Shown in pieces: positions 17,497 to 26,003 of a stretch of DNA of 64,000 nucleotides (position 1 is the stretch's first letter; every line of letters begins with the position of its first letter). The notes beneath the pieces were generated by a model. It did no database searches. It was not told the origin of the DNA and saw only the letters and a list, made by a program, of their open reading frames with translations. Origin of the DNA: Lentzea sp. NBRC 102530 (lineage in GTDB: Bacteria > Actinomycetota > Actinomycetes > Mycobacteriales > Pseudonocardiaceae); the NCBI RefSeq assembly GCF_030269365.1, contig NZ_BSTF01000023.1:46212-110211 (forward strand), read 5' to 3'. Both the position numbers and the translations under genes were made by a program.

Positions 17497-18191
17497 CGTT
17501 GGCTCACCGGCCGCACCACGATCTCGTTGACGTCGACGGACTCGGGCTGCGAGATCGCGTACGCGATGGCGTCACCGATGGCGGACGCCGGCAGCGCGAT
17601 CTTGCGGAAGTCCTCCATCAGCTCGGCCGCGAAGTCCTCGGTGATCGTGTCGGCGAGCTCGGACTCCGTGACACCGGGCGAGATCACCGTGACGCGCAGG
17701 TCGTCGCGTTCCTGCCGCAGTCCCTCGGAGATCGCCCACACCGCGTACTTCGTGGCGCAGTAGACGGCTGCGGTCGGCATGACCATGTGCGCGCCGATCG
17801 AGGCCACGTTCACGACGTGCCCGTTCCCGGTGAACCGGGGCAGCACGGCGGCGATGCCGTGCAGCACGCCCTTGATGTTCACGTCCACCATCCGGTCCCA
17901 TTCGTCGACCTTCAAGGAACCCATGAGGGACAACGGCATCACGCCCGCGTTGTTCACCAGCACGTCGACCTTCCCGTACCGGTCGACCGCAGAGTCCACA
18001 AAGGACTGAAATGATTCGCGGGACGTCACGTCCAGCGGCGCGTGGGCACCGCCGACCTCCTCCGCCAGCGCGGCCAGCCGGTCCTCCCGCCGTGCCCCGA
18101 GGAACACCTGGTGTCCTGCCGCGGCCAGCACTCGGGCCGTCGCCTCGCCGATGCCGCTGGACGCTCCACTGATCAACACAACTTTGCTCAT
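17493..18191 (-). CDS. short-chain dehydrogenase/reductase (SDR)
   Basis: Classical SDR oxidoreductase of 232 aa. The cofactor motif is SGASSGIGEATARVL (TGxxxGxG type), with NNAG at LVNNAGVMPLS and the catalytic Tyr-Lys in VYCATKYAVWAI. The Arg-rich stretch after the second strand (GARREDRLAAL) suggests NADP preference. The substrate is unknown. ATG 18191 is the start; a GTG two codons upstream is possible. It is divergent from the XRE-type regulator with 81 bp between starts, a common regulator-target arrangement. Confidence 0.88.
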   Translation of the reverse strand: MSKVVLISGASSGIGEATARVLAAAGHQVFLGARREDRLAALAEEVGGAHAPLDVTSRESFQSFVDSAVDRYGKVDVLVNNAGVMPLSLMGSLKVDEWDRMVDVNIKGVLHGIAAVLPRFTGNGHVVNVASIGAHMVMPTAAVYCATKYAVWAISEGLRQERDDLRVTVISPGVTESELADTITEDFAAELMEDFRKIALPASAIGDAIAYAISQPESVDVNEIVVRPVSQR

Positions 18192-18272
18192 GGCCACCAC
18201 GTTCGGCCCGCTGCGAGCCCGCTACCAGGACACCTTCTCCCCAGGAGTGCCACACCCAGGCAGAGGACACCG

Positions 18273-19148
18273 GTGACGCCTACGCTCGAACCCATGCTCG
18301 GTGAGTTCCTGAAAGCGCACCGGGCCCGCGTCAACCCGGAGGACGCGGGCCTCCCGTCGCACACCCAGCGCAAGGTGAAAGGGCTGCGGCGCGAAGAGGT
18401 GGCCGTCCTGGCCGGGGTGAGCGCGGACTACTACGCCCGTCTCGAACAGGGCCGGGAGACCCGTCCGTCCGCGCAGGTCCTGGACGCCCTGAGCCGCGCG
18501 CTGAGACTCGACACGGACGCCCGCGCGCACCTGCACCGCCTGGCGGGCGTGGTGGCCGACGAGGGCTACGCGCCCGACGTGGTGAGTCCGGAACTGCTGC
18601 GGCTGATGAGCGGCCTGCACGACATGCCCGCGATGGTGATGAACTCGGTGCTCGACGTCCTCGCGTCGAACGCGCTGGCCGACGCCCTCTACGAGCCGTT
18701 CAGCCCGGCCGACAACGCCGCCAGGATGACGTTCCTCGACCCGGCCGCGCAGGGCTTCTACGCGCGCTGGCACTGGGTCGCCCAGAGCACGGTCGCGCAC
18801 CTGCGGCAGACCGCGCACCCGAACTCCGCCCGGCTCCAGCAGATCGTCGCGGCGCTCAGCGAGAACCCGGTGTTCCGCGAGCTCTGGGCGCAGCACGAGG
18901 TGCGCGGCAAGACCCAGGACGCCAAGGAGTTCGTGCACCCGGCCGTCGGCCCAATCAAGCTCAGCTACCACTCGTTCGACGTCCGCGAGGCCCCCGGCCA
19001 GTTCCTGGTGGTCTACCAGGCCGAACCGGGCCCGAACGCCGACGCCCTGAAACTCCTCGCGACTAGTCGGGCCACACGGGCGGCCGCTTCTCCAGGAACG
19101 ACGCCCGTCCCTCTTTGGCTGACGGGGACTGCGAAGTCTCGGCCATGA
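18273..19148 (+). CDS. XRE family regulator with MmyB-like ligand domain
   Basis: Transcriptional regulator, about 291 aa. The N-terminal helix-turn-helix is RKVKGLRREEVAVLAGVSAD followed by YYARLEQGRETRPS, the hallmark of MmyB-type regulators; the C-terminal ~170 residues form the MmyB-like PAS/ligand-binding domain, ending near VYQAEPGPNADALKLLAT. It likely controls the divergent SDR gene. GTG 18273 is chosen for AGAGGA upstream; an ATG seven codons later is possible. The frame continues 86 bp past the start of the convergent enoyl-CoA hydratase 3' end, giving an Ala/Thr/Pro tail not typical of the family. Confidence 0.82.
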   Translation: MTPTLEPMLGEFLKAHRARVNPEDAGLPSHTQRKVKGLRREEVAVLAGVSADYYARLEQGRETRPSAQVLDALSRALRLDTDARAHLHRLAGVVADEGYAPDVVSPELLRLMSGLHDMPAMVMNSVLDVLASNALADALYEPFSPADNAARMTFLDPAAQGFYARWHWVAQSTVAHLRQTAHPNSARLQQIVAALSENPVFRELWAQHEVRGKTQDAKEFVHPAVGPIKLSYHSFDVREAPGQFLVVYQAEPGPNADALKLLATSRATRAAASPGTTPVPLWLTGTAKSRP

Positions 19149-19821
19149 CCGACAACGCGATCTCGTACCCGTCGATCTCGGGCCGGTCGAGCTGCGCGTA
19201 GATCGTCCGCTTGCCGATCGCCTTCGACGCCCGGCTCCCCCGCGTGGCCCGCGCCAGCAGGTCGTCCGTGGCGGCGTCCAGCTCGTCCGCGGGCACCGCG
19301 CGGTTGATCAGCCCCCACTCCACCGCCGTGGCCGCGTCGATCACGTCCCCGGTCAGCACCATCTCCATCAACCGCTTGCGGCCGACCGACCGCGCCACCG
19401 GCACCGCGGGCGTGTGGCAGAACCACCCGGCCTTGCCGCCGGGCAACGAGAACCCGGCCGTGTCCGCCGCCACCGCGAGGTCGCAGGACGCCACCAGCTG
19501 GCACCCGGCCGCCGTCGCCAGCCCCTGCACCCGCGCGATCACCACCTGCGGCGCGGACTGGATGGTCTTCATCAGCACCGTGCACAACTCCAGCAGGAGT
19601 CGCACGCCTTCCTCGTCCCGCGCGTGCACGTCCGCGAAGTCGTGTCCCGCGGAGAACACCGGTCCCTCGGCGGCCAGCACGATCCCGGCCGCGTCCGACG
19701 CGCGGGCCTCGCGGAACGCGTCCAGCAGCTCCGAGAGGTGCTCGGCGGACAGCGCGTTGCGCTTGGCCGCGCGGTTCATCGTGATCCGGACGACGGACCC
19801 GTCCCGCGAAACGTCAACCAT
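19063..19821 (-). CDS. enoyl-CoA hydratase/isomerase family protein
   Basis: Crotonase-fold protein of 252 aa. The oxyanion-hole segments are FSAGHDFADV and VQGLATAAGCQLVASCDLAV. The usual catalytic Glu of the second loop is not evident in SLPGGKAGWFCHTPAV, so this may be an ECHDC3-like member rather than a standard hydratase. It starts 17 bp after the meaA stop in the same direction, so the two are probably co-transcribed, linking it to C4-C5 acyl-CoA metabolism. Its 3' end overlaps the convergent regulator by 86 bp. Confidence 0.82.
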   Translation of the reverse strand: MVDVSRDGSVVRITMNRAAKRNALSAEHLSELLDAFREARASDAAGIVLAAEGPVFSAGHDFADVHARDEEGVRLLLELCTVLMKTIQSAPQVVIARVQGLATAAGCQLVASCDLAVAADTAGFSLPGGKAGWFCHTPAVPVARSVGRKRLMEMVLTGDVIDAATAVEWGLINRAVPADELDAATDDLLARATRGSRASKAIGKRTIYAQLDRPEIDGYEIALSVMAETSQSPSAKEGRASFLEKRPPVWPD

Positions 19822-19838
19822 TCCGCGACACTAAGGCC

Positions 19839-21833
19839 CTACGCCAGCTCACGCACCTCCCGGATCACCGTGACGATCTCGTCCATGATCTCGGTCAGCT
19901 CGTAGTCCTTGGGCGTGAACACCCTTGCCACGCCACGTTCGCGCAGCTTGGCGGCGTCGTCCGGCGGGATGATGCCGCCGACGATCACCGGGATGTCCCC
20001 GGCACCGGCGGCGCGCAGGCCGTCGACCACCGCGGGCACGACCTCGAGGTGCGAGCCAGAGAGGATCGAGAGGCCCACGACGTGCACGTCCTCTTGGACG
20101 GCGGCCGAGACGATCTGCGACGGCGTCAGGCGGATGCCCTGGTAGACGACCTCGAAGCCGACGTCGCGGGCGCGGACGGCCACCTGCTCGGCGCCGTTGG
20201 AGTGGCCGTCGAGGCCGGGCTTGCCGACCAGCATGCGCAGGCGTTCGCCGAGGTCCTCTCCGGTGGCGCGGACGCGGTCGCGCACGCGGGCGATCTCGGA
20301 CCCCGCCTCGCCGGACGCCGAAGCGCCGGAAACGCCGGTGGGGGCGCGGTATTCGCCGAACGTCTCGCGCAACGCCTGGGACCACTCGCCGGTCGTCACG
20401 CCCGCGCGGGCGCACGCGAGCGTCACCTCCACGAGGTTCTGGTCGGTCTTCGCGGCCGCGCGCAGAGCGTCCAGAGACGCTTCCACCGCGGCGTTGTCGC
20501 GCTGCGAACGCCATTGCCGGATGGCTTCCACGGCGTGCAGTTCGACGATCGGGTCGATGGTCTCGATGGCCTTCGCGCCCTCGGCCTGCAACGGCGACGG
20601 CTCGGTCGTGTCGAACTTGTTGACGCCGACGACGATGTCCTCGCCCGCCTCGACGCGACGACGGCGATCCGCCAGTGAGGACACCAGGTTCGACTTCATG
20701 TAGCCGGACTCGACGGCCGCGACGGCACCGCCCATCGCCTGTACGCGGTCGATCTCCTCGCGCGCACCGGCGAGGATCTCGTCCACCTTCGCCTCGATGA
20801 CGGGCGAGCCGTCGAAGATGTCGTCGTACTCCAGGAGGTCCGTCTCGTACGCGAGCACCTGCTGCATGCGCAACGCCCACTGCTGGTCCCACGGACGCGG
20901 CAGGCCCAACGCCTCGTTCCACGCCGGGAGCTGGATCGCGCGCGCACGGGCGTTGCGGGACAACGACACCGCGAGCATCTCCAGCACGATGCGCTGGACG
21001 TTGTTCTCCGGCTGGGCTTCCGTGAGGCCCAGCGAGTTGACCTGCACGCCGTAGCGGAACCGGCGGTGCTTCGGGTTCTCGACGCCGTAGCGTTCCCGCG
21101 TGATCTCGTCCCACAGCTGGGCGAACGCGCGCATCTTGCACATCTCCTCGATGAACCGCACACCGGCGTTCACGAAGAAGGAGATGCGGGCGACGACCTC
21201 GCCGAACTTCTCCTGCGGCACCTGACCGGAGTCGCGCACGGAGTCGAGGACCGCGATCGCCGTGCACATCGCGTACGCGACCTCCTGCGCCGGCGTCGCG
21301 CCGACCTCCTGGAGGTGGTAGCTGCAGATGTTGATCGGGTTCCACTTGGGCACGTTGGAGACGGTCCACGCGACCATGTCGGTGATCAGCCGCAGCGACG
21401 GTCCCGGTGGGAACACGTACGTGCCGCGGGACAGGTACTCCTTGATGATGTCGTTCTGCGTCGTGCCGGCGAGCGCCGACGGGTCCGCACCCTGCTCCTC
21501 GGCCACGGTGACGTAGAGGGCGAGCAGCCACATGGCCGTCGCGTTGATCGTCATCGACGTGTTGGCGCCGCCGAGGGGGATCTGGTCGAAGAGCTGCCGC
21601 ATGTCGCCGACGTGGCTGATCGGCACGCCGACCTTGCCGACCTCACCCTTGGCGAGTTCGTCGTCGGGGTCGTAGCCGGTCTGCGTGGGCAGGTCGAACG
21701 CCACGCTCAGACCGGTCTGGCCCTTCGCCAGGTTCCGGCGGTAGAGCTCGTTGGACGCCGCGGCCGAGGAGTGGCCCGCGTACGTGCGCATCACCCAGGG
21801 GCGGTCGCGCTCACGGTCAGCCGGGTACGGCAC
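19839..21833 (-). CDS. meaA: ethylmalonyl-CoA mutase (MeaA), adenosylcobalamin-dependent
   Basis: B12-dependent acyl-CoA mutase of 664 aa, with catalytic barrel and cobalamin-binding domain in one chain. The barrel begins RTYAGHSSAAASNELYRRNL and contains FDLPTQTGYDPD and INICSYHLQEVGATPAQE; the C-terminal domain has the DxHxxG motif in GLDGHSNGAEQ and then SGSH and VGGIIP. It looks closer to MeaA/ethylmalonyl-CoA mutase than to methylmalonyl-CoA mutase, which would place it in the ethylmalonyl-CoA pathway; the call is from remembered family sequences. The GTG at 21833 is preceded by GGGAGG at five bases. A perfect palindrome lies 33 bases upstream. Confidence 0.88.
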   Translation of the reverse strand: MPYPADRERDRPWVMRTYAGHSSAAASNELYRRNLAKGQTGLSVAFDLPTQTGYDPDDELAKGEVGKVGVPISHVGDMRQLFDQIPLGGANTSMTINATAMWLLALYVTVAEEQGADPSALAGTTQNDIIKEYLSRGTYVFPPGPSLRLITDMVAWTVSNVPKWNPINICSYHLQEVGATPAQEVAYAMCTAIAVLDSVRDSGQVPQEKFGEVVARISFFVNAGVRFIEEMCKMRAFAQLWDEITRERYGVENPKHRRFRYGVQVNSLGLTEAQPENNVQRIVLEMLAVSLSRNARARAIQLPAWNEALGLPRPWDQQWALRMQQVLAYETDLLEYDDIFDGSPVIEAKVDEILAGAREEIDRVQAMGGAVAAVESGYMKSNLVSSLADRRRRVEAGEDIVVGVNKFDTTEPSPLQAEGAKAIETIDPIVELHAVEAIRQWRSQRDNAAVEASLDALRAAAKTDQNLVEVTLACARAGVTTGEWSQALRETFGEYRAPTGVSGASASGEAGSEIARVRDRVRATGEDLGERLRMLVGKPGLDGHSNGAEQVAVRARDVGFEVVYQGIRLTPSQIVSAAVQEDVHVVGLSILSGSHLEVVPAVVDGLRAAGAGDIPVIVGGIIPPDDAAKLRERGVARVFTPKDYELTEIMDEIVTVIREVRELA

Positions 21834-21865
21834 AGCAACCTCCCACAACGTCGTTCTCCGGAGCG

Positions 21866-21879
21866 TACTGGCCAGTAAC
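21866..21879. promoter_or_regulatory. candidate operator, TACTGGCCAGTAAC
   Basis: TACTGGCCAGTA is a perfect 12-bp palindrome followed by AC, the best of three matching sites in the window. It lies just upstream of meaA, in the same orientation and similar distance as the sites before the hydroxyacyl-CoA dehydrogenase and aldehyde dehydrogenase. The size and symmetry fit a TetR-family operator. Confidence 0.55.
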
Positions 21880-21936
21880 CAAGGCTGCGCGTGCGATTGC
21901 TCACTGAATCGAGACCACTGAGAGCATCATGGAGAG

Positions 21937-22224
21937 GTGACGGGGATTTACCAGACGGTCGTCGTGTTCGCGGTGCTCGGACTGCTGGCGTTGACGCTGA
22001 GGTACTTCGCGGGCAACGACAAGCGGCCCGTACCGGATCTGGACGGCACGGACTTCGGGCTGCTCAGCGAGGTCGCGGTCGTCCCCACCGAAGAGGCGGC
22101 GAACGTCCTCGTGCAGAAGCTCAAGCGCAACGGCGTGCGTGCCACGCGTTCGAGGAACGCGCCTTACCAGGTGATGGTGTTCCCGGCGGACGTCCCGAAC
22201 GCGAAGCTGGTGCTCAAGAGCTGA
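21937..22224 (+). CDS. small single-helix membrane protein
   Basis: A 95 aa protein with one N-terminal transmembrane helix (VVVFAVLGLLALTLRYF, about residues 8-24) and a cytoplasmic domain with the pattern LLSEVAVVPTEEAANVLVQK, then GVRATRS and YQVMVFPAD. This resembles the DUF2007-type fold, which aligns two inputs through a ferredoxin-like unit; that assignment is tentative. GTG start with GGAGAG immediately before. It overlaps the convergent murA 3' end by 11 bp and is divergent from meaA. Confidence 0.7.
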   Translation: MTGIYQTVVVFAVLGLLALTLRYFAGNDKRPVPDLDGTDFGLLSEVAVVPTEEAANVLVQKLKRNGVRATRSRNAPYQVMVFPADVPNAKLVLKS

Positions 22225-23479
22225 CGCGCTCGACGTCGGCCCCGAGCTTGCGGAGGTTTTCCACGAACCCAGGGTAACCGCGCTCGATGTGGAAGATCTC
22301 GTAGACCTCGGTCGCGCCGTCAGCGCAGAGACCGGCGAGCACGAGCCCCGCACCAGCACGGATGTCCGAAGCCCACACCGGCGCACTGGACAGCTTCTCG
22401 ATGCCGCGGATCACGGCGTGATGACCGTCCGTGCGCGCGTCGGCCCCGAGACGGATCATCTCGTCGATGAACCGGAACCGGGACTCGAACAGGTTCTCCG
22501 TGATCATCGCGGTGCCCTCGGACACCGTCGACAGCGCGATCGCGAACGGCTGGTTGTCCGTGGCGAAGCCGGGGTACGGCAACGTCACGAAGTCGACGGC
22601 CTTGGGCCGCCCCTCCATGACCACGCGGAACCCCTCGTCCTCACCCTCGTAGACGGTGACCTCGGCCCCCGCCATGCGCAGCTTCTCCAGCACGAGGTCC
22701 AGGTGGTGGGGGTTCACGCCGCGCACGCGCACGTCCCCGCGCGTCATCGCGGCGGCGAAACCCCAGGTGGCGCCCACGATCCGGTCACCGATGACCCGGT
22801 GCTCGGTCGGCTTGAGCTCCGTGACGCCGTGCACGGTGAGCGTCGAGGTGCCCGCGCCTTCGACCTTCGCCCCCATCTGCGTGAGCATCAGGCAGAGGTC
22901 GACGATCTCCGGCTCGCGAGCGGCGTTGTCGATGACCGTGGTGCCGTTGGCCAGCACCGCCGCCATCAGGATGTTCTCGGTGGCCCCCATGCTGGGGAAG
23001 TCCAGCCAGATCTGCGTCCCGTGCAGCCCTTCGGCCTCGGCGACGATGCACCCGTGCTCGATCCACGTGGTGGCGCCGAGCTTCTCGAGCCCGCTCTGGT
23101 GCATGTCCAACGGCCGCGAGCCGATGGCGTCACCACCCGGCAGCGCCACGACAGCGCGCTTGCACCGCCCCACCAACGGCCCGAGCACGCAGATGCTGGC
23201 CCGCAGCTTGCCCATGGCCTCGGAGTCGGCCCGGTGGCTCAACTCGGCAGGCGTCGTGATCCTCGCCACGTCACCCTCGAGCTCCACCTCGCACCCGAGG
23301 CTGCGCAGAGCGTCAGCCATCAAGGGCACGTCGAGGATGTCCGGGCAGTTCGTGATGGTCGTCGTGCCCTCGGCCAACAGAGCAGCGGCCATCAACTTGA
23401 GCACGCTGTTCTTGGCGCCGACGACCTCGACCTCGCCGACCAACCGTGCGCCACCGTGTACCCGGAAATGCTCACTCAC
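22214..23479 (-). CDS. murA: UDP-N-acetylglucosamine 1-carboxyvinyltransferase MurA
   Basis: First committed enzyme of peptidoglycan precursor synthesis: transfers enolpyruvyl from PEP to UDP-GlcNAc in the cytoplasm. The 421 aa chain has GAKNSVLKLMAAALL at the N-terminus and the active loop GGDAIGSRPLDMH. At residue 117 there is Asp where E. coli MurA has the fosfomycin target Cys115; the same Cys-to-Asp change occurs in mycobacteria and gives intrinsic fosfomycin insensitivity. It is followed elsewhere in actinobacteria by genes of the atp neighbourhood, as here. Confidence 0.95.
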   Translation of the reverse strand: MSEHFRVHGGARLVGEVEVVGAKNSVLKLMAAALLAEGTTTITNCPDILDVPLMADALRSLGCEVELEGDVARITTPAELSHRADSEAMGKLRASICVLGPLVGRCKRAVVALPGGDAIGSRPLDMHQSGLEKLGATTWIEHGCIVAEAEGLHGTQIWLDFPSMGATENILMAAVLANGTTVIDNAAREPEIVDLCLMLTQMGAKVEGAGTSTLTVHGVTELKPTEHRVIGDRIVGATWGFAAAMTRGDVRVRGVNPHHLDLVLEKLRMAGAEVTVYEGEDEGFRVVMEGRPKAVDFVTLPYPGFATDNQPFAIALSTVSEGTAMITENLFESRFRFIDEMIRLGADARTDGHHAVIRGIEKLSSAPVWASDIRAGAGLVLAGLCADGATEVYEIFHIERGYPGFVENLRKLGADVERVSS

Positions 23480-23514
23480 ACGGCAATCCTACGTACGGCC
23501 ATAGAGTGACGAAC

Positions 23515-24087
23515 ATGGCGGTACACCTCACCAAGATCTACACGCGCGTGGGCGACGACGGCACCACAGGCCTGGGCGACTTCTCGCGAGTCCGCAAGAC
23601 CGACCCGCGCATCGAAGCCTATGCGGACGTGGACGAGACGAACGCCTCCCTGGGCGTCGCCCTGGCCCTGGGCAACCTGGCCCCGGACGTCCACGAGGTG
23701 GTCCGCAAGGTCCAGAACGACCTCTTCGACGTGGGCGCGGACCTCTGCACCCCGATCGTCCCCGACCCGAAGTACCCGCCCCTGCGAGTGACGCAGTCGT
23801 ACGTCGACCGCCTGGAGGGCTACTGCGACACGTTCAACGAACGCCTGGGCAAGCTCGACTCGTTCATCCTGAACGGAGGCACCCCGGGAGCGGCCCTCCT
23901 GCACCAGGCCCGCACCATCGCCCGCCGCGCGGAACGCCGCGCGTGGGCACAGCTGGAAGCGGCCCCGGAGGAGACCAACGTCCTGACGGCCAAGTACCTG
24001 AACCGGCTCTCGGACCTGCTGTTCATCCTGGCCAGGGTGGCGAACCCGGACGGCGACGTGCTGTGGCAGCCGGGCGGCAACGCCTAG
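23515..24087 (+). CDS. pduO: cob(I)yrinic acid a,c-diamide adenosyltransferase (PduO type)
   Basis: ATP:cob(I)alamin adenosyltransferase of 190 aa, making adenosylcobalamin. The N-terminal ATP-binding segment KIYTRVGDDGTTGLGDFSRV is diagnostic, as are the helix SFILNGGTPGAALLHQARTIARRAERR and the C-terminal NRLSDLLFILAR. It would supply the cofactor for MeaA, about 1.7 kb away, and other mutases. The ATG at 23515 gives the conserved MAVHLTKIYT N-terminus; the start is 35 bp from divergent murA. Downstream is the family 2 repeat region. Confidence 0.93.
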   Translation: MAVHLTKIYTRVGDDGTTGLGDFSRVRKTDPRIEAYADVDETNASLGVALALGNLAPDVHEVVRKVQNDLFDVGADLCTPIVPDPKYPPLRVTQSYVDRLEGYCDTFNERLGKLDSFILNGGTPGAALLHQARTIARRAERRAWAQLEAAPEETNVLTAKYLNRLSDLLFILARVANPDGDVLWQPGGNA

Positions 24088-24194
24088 CAGGCACGCTGAC
24101 GCAGGGGTCCCCTTCGAAGTCGGGTCCCCCGCGACCCAACGTACCGACGGGGTCTGACAGTCCCGCCCAACCGCAGTCGCCAACGGAACCCAAC

Positions 24195-24540
24195 CACCGT
24201 CTTGGCCCGGCGCGCGGTGCCAACCGGACTGCGACAGCCAACCACCCACGGGTCCTGGCGTGGCGAAGCGGAGCGAGCCCGAACGGGCTGCTTCCCATCA
24301 CCTGGCCGGTTCCCCTGCCTCGGCGATTGGGGTTTTACCTTGAGAGGGCGGGATGCCAGCCTGCTCGGTCCGGCCGGGGCGCTCTTGATCCCCGGCTTGT
24401 GAGGCCGCGAACGCATCCCGCCAGAGGCTCAAGGTCAAGCCCGATCGCACCCCACACAGTCGAACCGACCCGCGCGCCCACCCTCGCAAGGTGAGCCGAA
24501 GCGTGGGACGCAACCAACCCCGCTGGAACCGCAACCAGCC
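24195..24540 (+). repeat. dispersed palindromic repeat, family 2 copy D
   Basis: The 500-bp gap between the adenosyltransferase and DUF2550 genes (24088-24587) has no convincing gene. It holds a repeat also found, inverted and internally deleted, at 52870-53135. The core, 24323-24448 (126 bp), begins GCGATTGGGGTTTTACCTTG and ends with the near-complement, AAGGTCAAGCCCGATCGC. Inside is GGGCGGGATGC facing GCATCCCGCC. Flanks conserved in both copies include GTCCTGGCGTGGCGAAGCGG and CTTGGCCCGGCGCGCGGTGC. The core resembles family 1 (GATTGGGGCTTGAC words), so the two families look related. Confidence 0.8.
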
Positions 24541-24550
24541 CACACAAAAA

Positions 24551-24577
24551 CGACCCGCCGGGATCCCCGACGGGTCG
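24551..24577 (-). terminator. rho-independent terminator of atpC-DUF2550
   Basis: CGACCCG and CGGGTCG arms enclose a smaller CGGG/CCCG pair. Read on the minus strand the hairpin is followed directly by TTTTT (24546-24550). It lies just past the DUF2550 stop and should end the atpC-DUF2550 transcript. Confidence 0.8.
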
Positions 24578-24587
24578 AATCGCAAAA

Positions 24588-25019
24588 TCAAGAAGCCCAG
24601 GGAATGGACCGCCCCGGAGGCGAAGACTCCAACCAGGACAAGAACCCGGTCAAAGCATCCGGCCCCATGGCGATCTCGACCTCACCGGAAGCAGACCGGC
24701 ACCGCAGCACCGTCGCCCCCACCGGCATCGCATAGGCCTCGGGCCCGGTCGGCTCCCGCCGGGCGTCGATCTCCAGCCCGTCCCGCGAGATCAGCTGGTT
24801 CGGCCCGGACCCGAGCGACAACACCCGGAACCACGCGAACGAGTCCCCGCGGTAGTGCCCCACGCCGAGGTGCCAGCCACGCCCGCGGTCGTCGAACGAG
24901 CTGCGCAGGGCGACGTGCACGCCGCCCTCCCGCAACAAGCGGATCCGGCGCCAGGCGAAGTAGGCGATGACGATCGCCACCCCAAGAAGGATCAGGCCGG
25001 CAATCTCGGTGATCCCCAC
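24588..25019 (-). CDS. DUF2550 domain-containing membrane protein
   Basis: A 143 aa protein with one N-terminal transmembrane helix (ITEIAGLILLGVAIVIAYFAW) followed by a cytosolic domain with RGWHLGVGHYRGDSFAWFRV and SRDGLEIDARREP. DUF2550 proteins follow atpC in many actinobacteria, including mycobacteria, so this is the conserved neighbour; function unknown. GTG 25019 is chosen because it starts the helix directly; longer forms add a non-conserved leader. It lies 22 bp after atpC in the same direction and is followed by a strong terminator. Confidence 0.85.
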   Translation of the reverse strand: MGITEIAGLILLGVAIVIAYFAWRRIRLLREGGVHVALRSSFDDRGRGWHLGVGHYRGDSFAWFRVLSLGSGPNQLISRDGLEIDARREPTGPEAYAMPVGATVLRCRSASGEVEIAMGPDALTGFLSWLESSPPGRSIPWAS

Positions 25020-25041
25020 GGCTGCGGCCTCGTGCCCGGTC

Positions 25042-25407
25042 TCAGGCCGACTGTTCCACGGCCCGCACGCGCGCTGCCGCACGTGCGCGCTCTGCGTCGT
25101 CCGCGTCCTGCAGCGCGGTCCGCGCCGCGTCCACGTCGATCTCGCCCGCGAGCTCGGCGTCCTCGGCGAGGATCGATACGCCGCTGCCGGTCACGGAGAG
25201 GAAGCCACCGTGCACCGCCGCGGTGACCAGGCCACCGTCGGTCGTGCGCACGCGCACCACGCCACCCTCGACCAGCTGGCCGAGAACGGGCTCGTGACCG
25301 GGCAGGATGCCGATCTCGCCCTCGGTGGTCTGCGCCGAAACAGAGGTGGCCTTACCGGACCACAAACGGCGTTCAACGGCGACCAGTTCAACGGTCATCT
25401 CGGCCAC
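25042..25407 (-). CDS. atpC: ATP synthase F1 epsilon subunit
   Basis: Epsilon subunit of F1Fo ATP synthase, 121 aa, part of the central stalk and regulator of ATP hydrolysis. The N-terminal beta-barrel has VELVAVERRLWSGKATSV and the conserved EGEIGILPGHEPVLGQL; the C-terminal part is a helical hairpin rich in Ala/Arg. The GTG at 25407 has AGGGAG six bases before it; an ATG three codons later is possible. Unusually, it is about 7 kb from atpD, with transporter and sigma-factor genes between; it needs its own promoter in the 107-bp gap before the divergent sigma gene. Confidence 0.93.
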   Translation of the reverse strand: MAEMTVELVAVERRLWSGKATSVSAQTTEGEIGILPGHEPVLGQLVEGGVVRVRTTDGGLVTAAVHGGFLSVTGSGVSILAEDAELAGEIDVDAARTALQDADDAERARAAARVRAVEQSA

Positions 25408-25514
25408 GCGTATCTCCCTCGTCGTCTGGAGTCGAACTGAGTCTAAACGGTCGCCTGACAACCTTGCCGCCCCGCCCGGTGTCAGTACGTTCGACGACCG
25501 CCGGAAGGGGGGAC

Positions 25515-26003
25515 GTGCAGGACTTCGAAGACTTCGTGGCGTTGCGCTCGCAGGCTCTGTTGCGCACCGCCTACCTGCTGTGCGGCGGCGACAAAGGTGC
25601 CGCCGAGGACATTCTGCAGGACGTCCTCATGGGCATGTACAGCAAGTGGCGCCGCATCAAGACCTCCCCGGAGGCGTACGCGCGCGCTGCGCTGGCCAAT
25701 TCGGCCGCCAACCGCTGGCGGCGGCGTTCCCGCAGGCCGGAGGCACCGCTGGAACTGGGGGTGGTGCCTGCGGCCCGCGGTCACGAGCAGCAGGTGGTGG
25801 ACGCGGACAGCGTGGTGCGCGCGTTGGCGCAGTTGCCCACGAGGATGCGCGCCGTACTGGTGTTGCGGTTCTTCGACGACCTGAGCGAAGCGGAGACGGC
25901 ACGCGTGCTCGGGTGCGGTGTCGGCACGGTGAAGAGCCAGACCTCGCGCGGCCTCGCCCGCCTGCGCGAACTGATGGGTGAGCAGGTGCTGACGTGGAGC
26001 TGA
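25515..26003 (+). CDS. SigE-family ECF RNA polymerase sigma factor
   Basis: Extracytoplasmic-function sigma factor of 162 aa. Region 2 is LRTAYLLCGGDKGAAEDILQ with DVLMGMYSKW; region 4 is LPTRMRAVLVLRFFDDLSEA followed by RVLGCGVGTVKSQTSRGLARLR. The pattern is that of the actinobacterial SigE-family ECFs that usually have a membrane protein as neighbour. GTG 25515 has GGGGGGA close upstream. Its 3' end overlaps the next gene by 10 bp. It belongs to the block that separates atpC from atpD, and its regulon may include the nearby transporters (inference). Confidence 0.88.
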   Translation: MQDFEDFVALRSQALLRTAYLLCGGDKGAAEDILQDVLMGMYSKWRRIKTSPEAYARAALANSAANRWRRRSRRPEAPLELGVVPAARGHEQQVVDADSVVRALAQLPTRMRAVLVLRFFDDLSEAETARVLGCGVGTVKSQTSRGLARLRELMGEQVLTWS

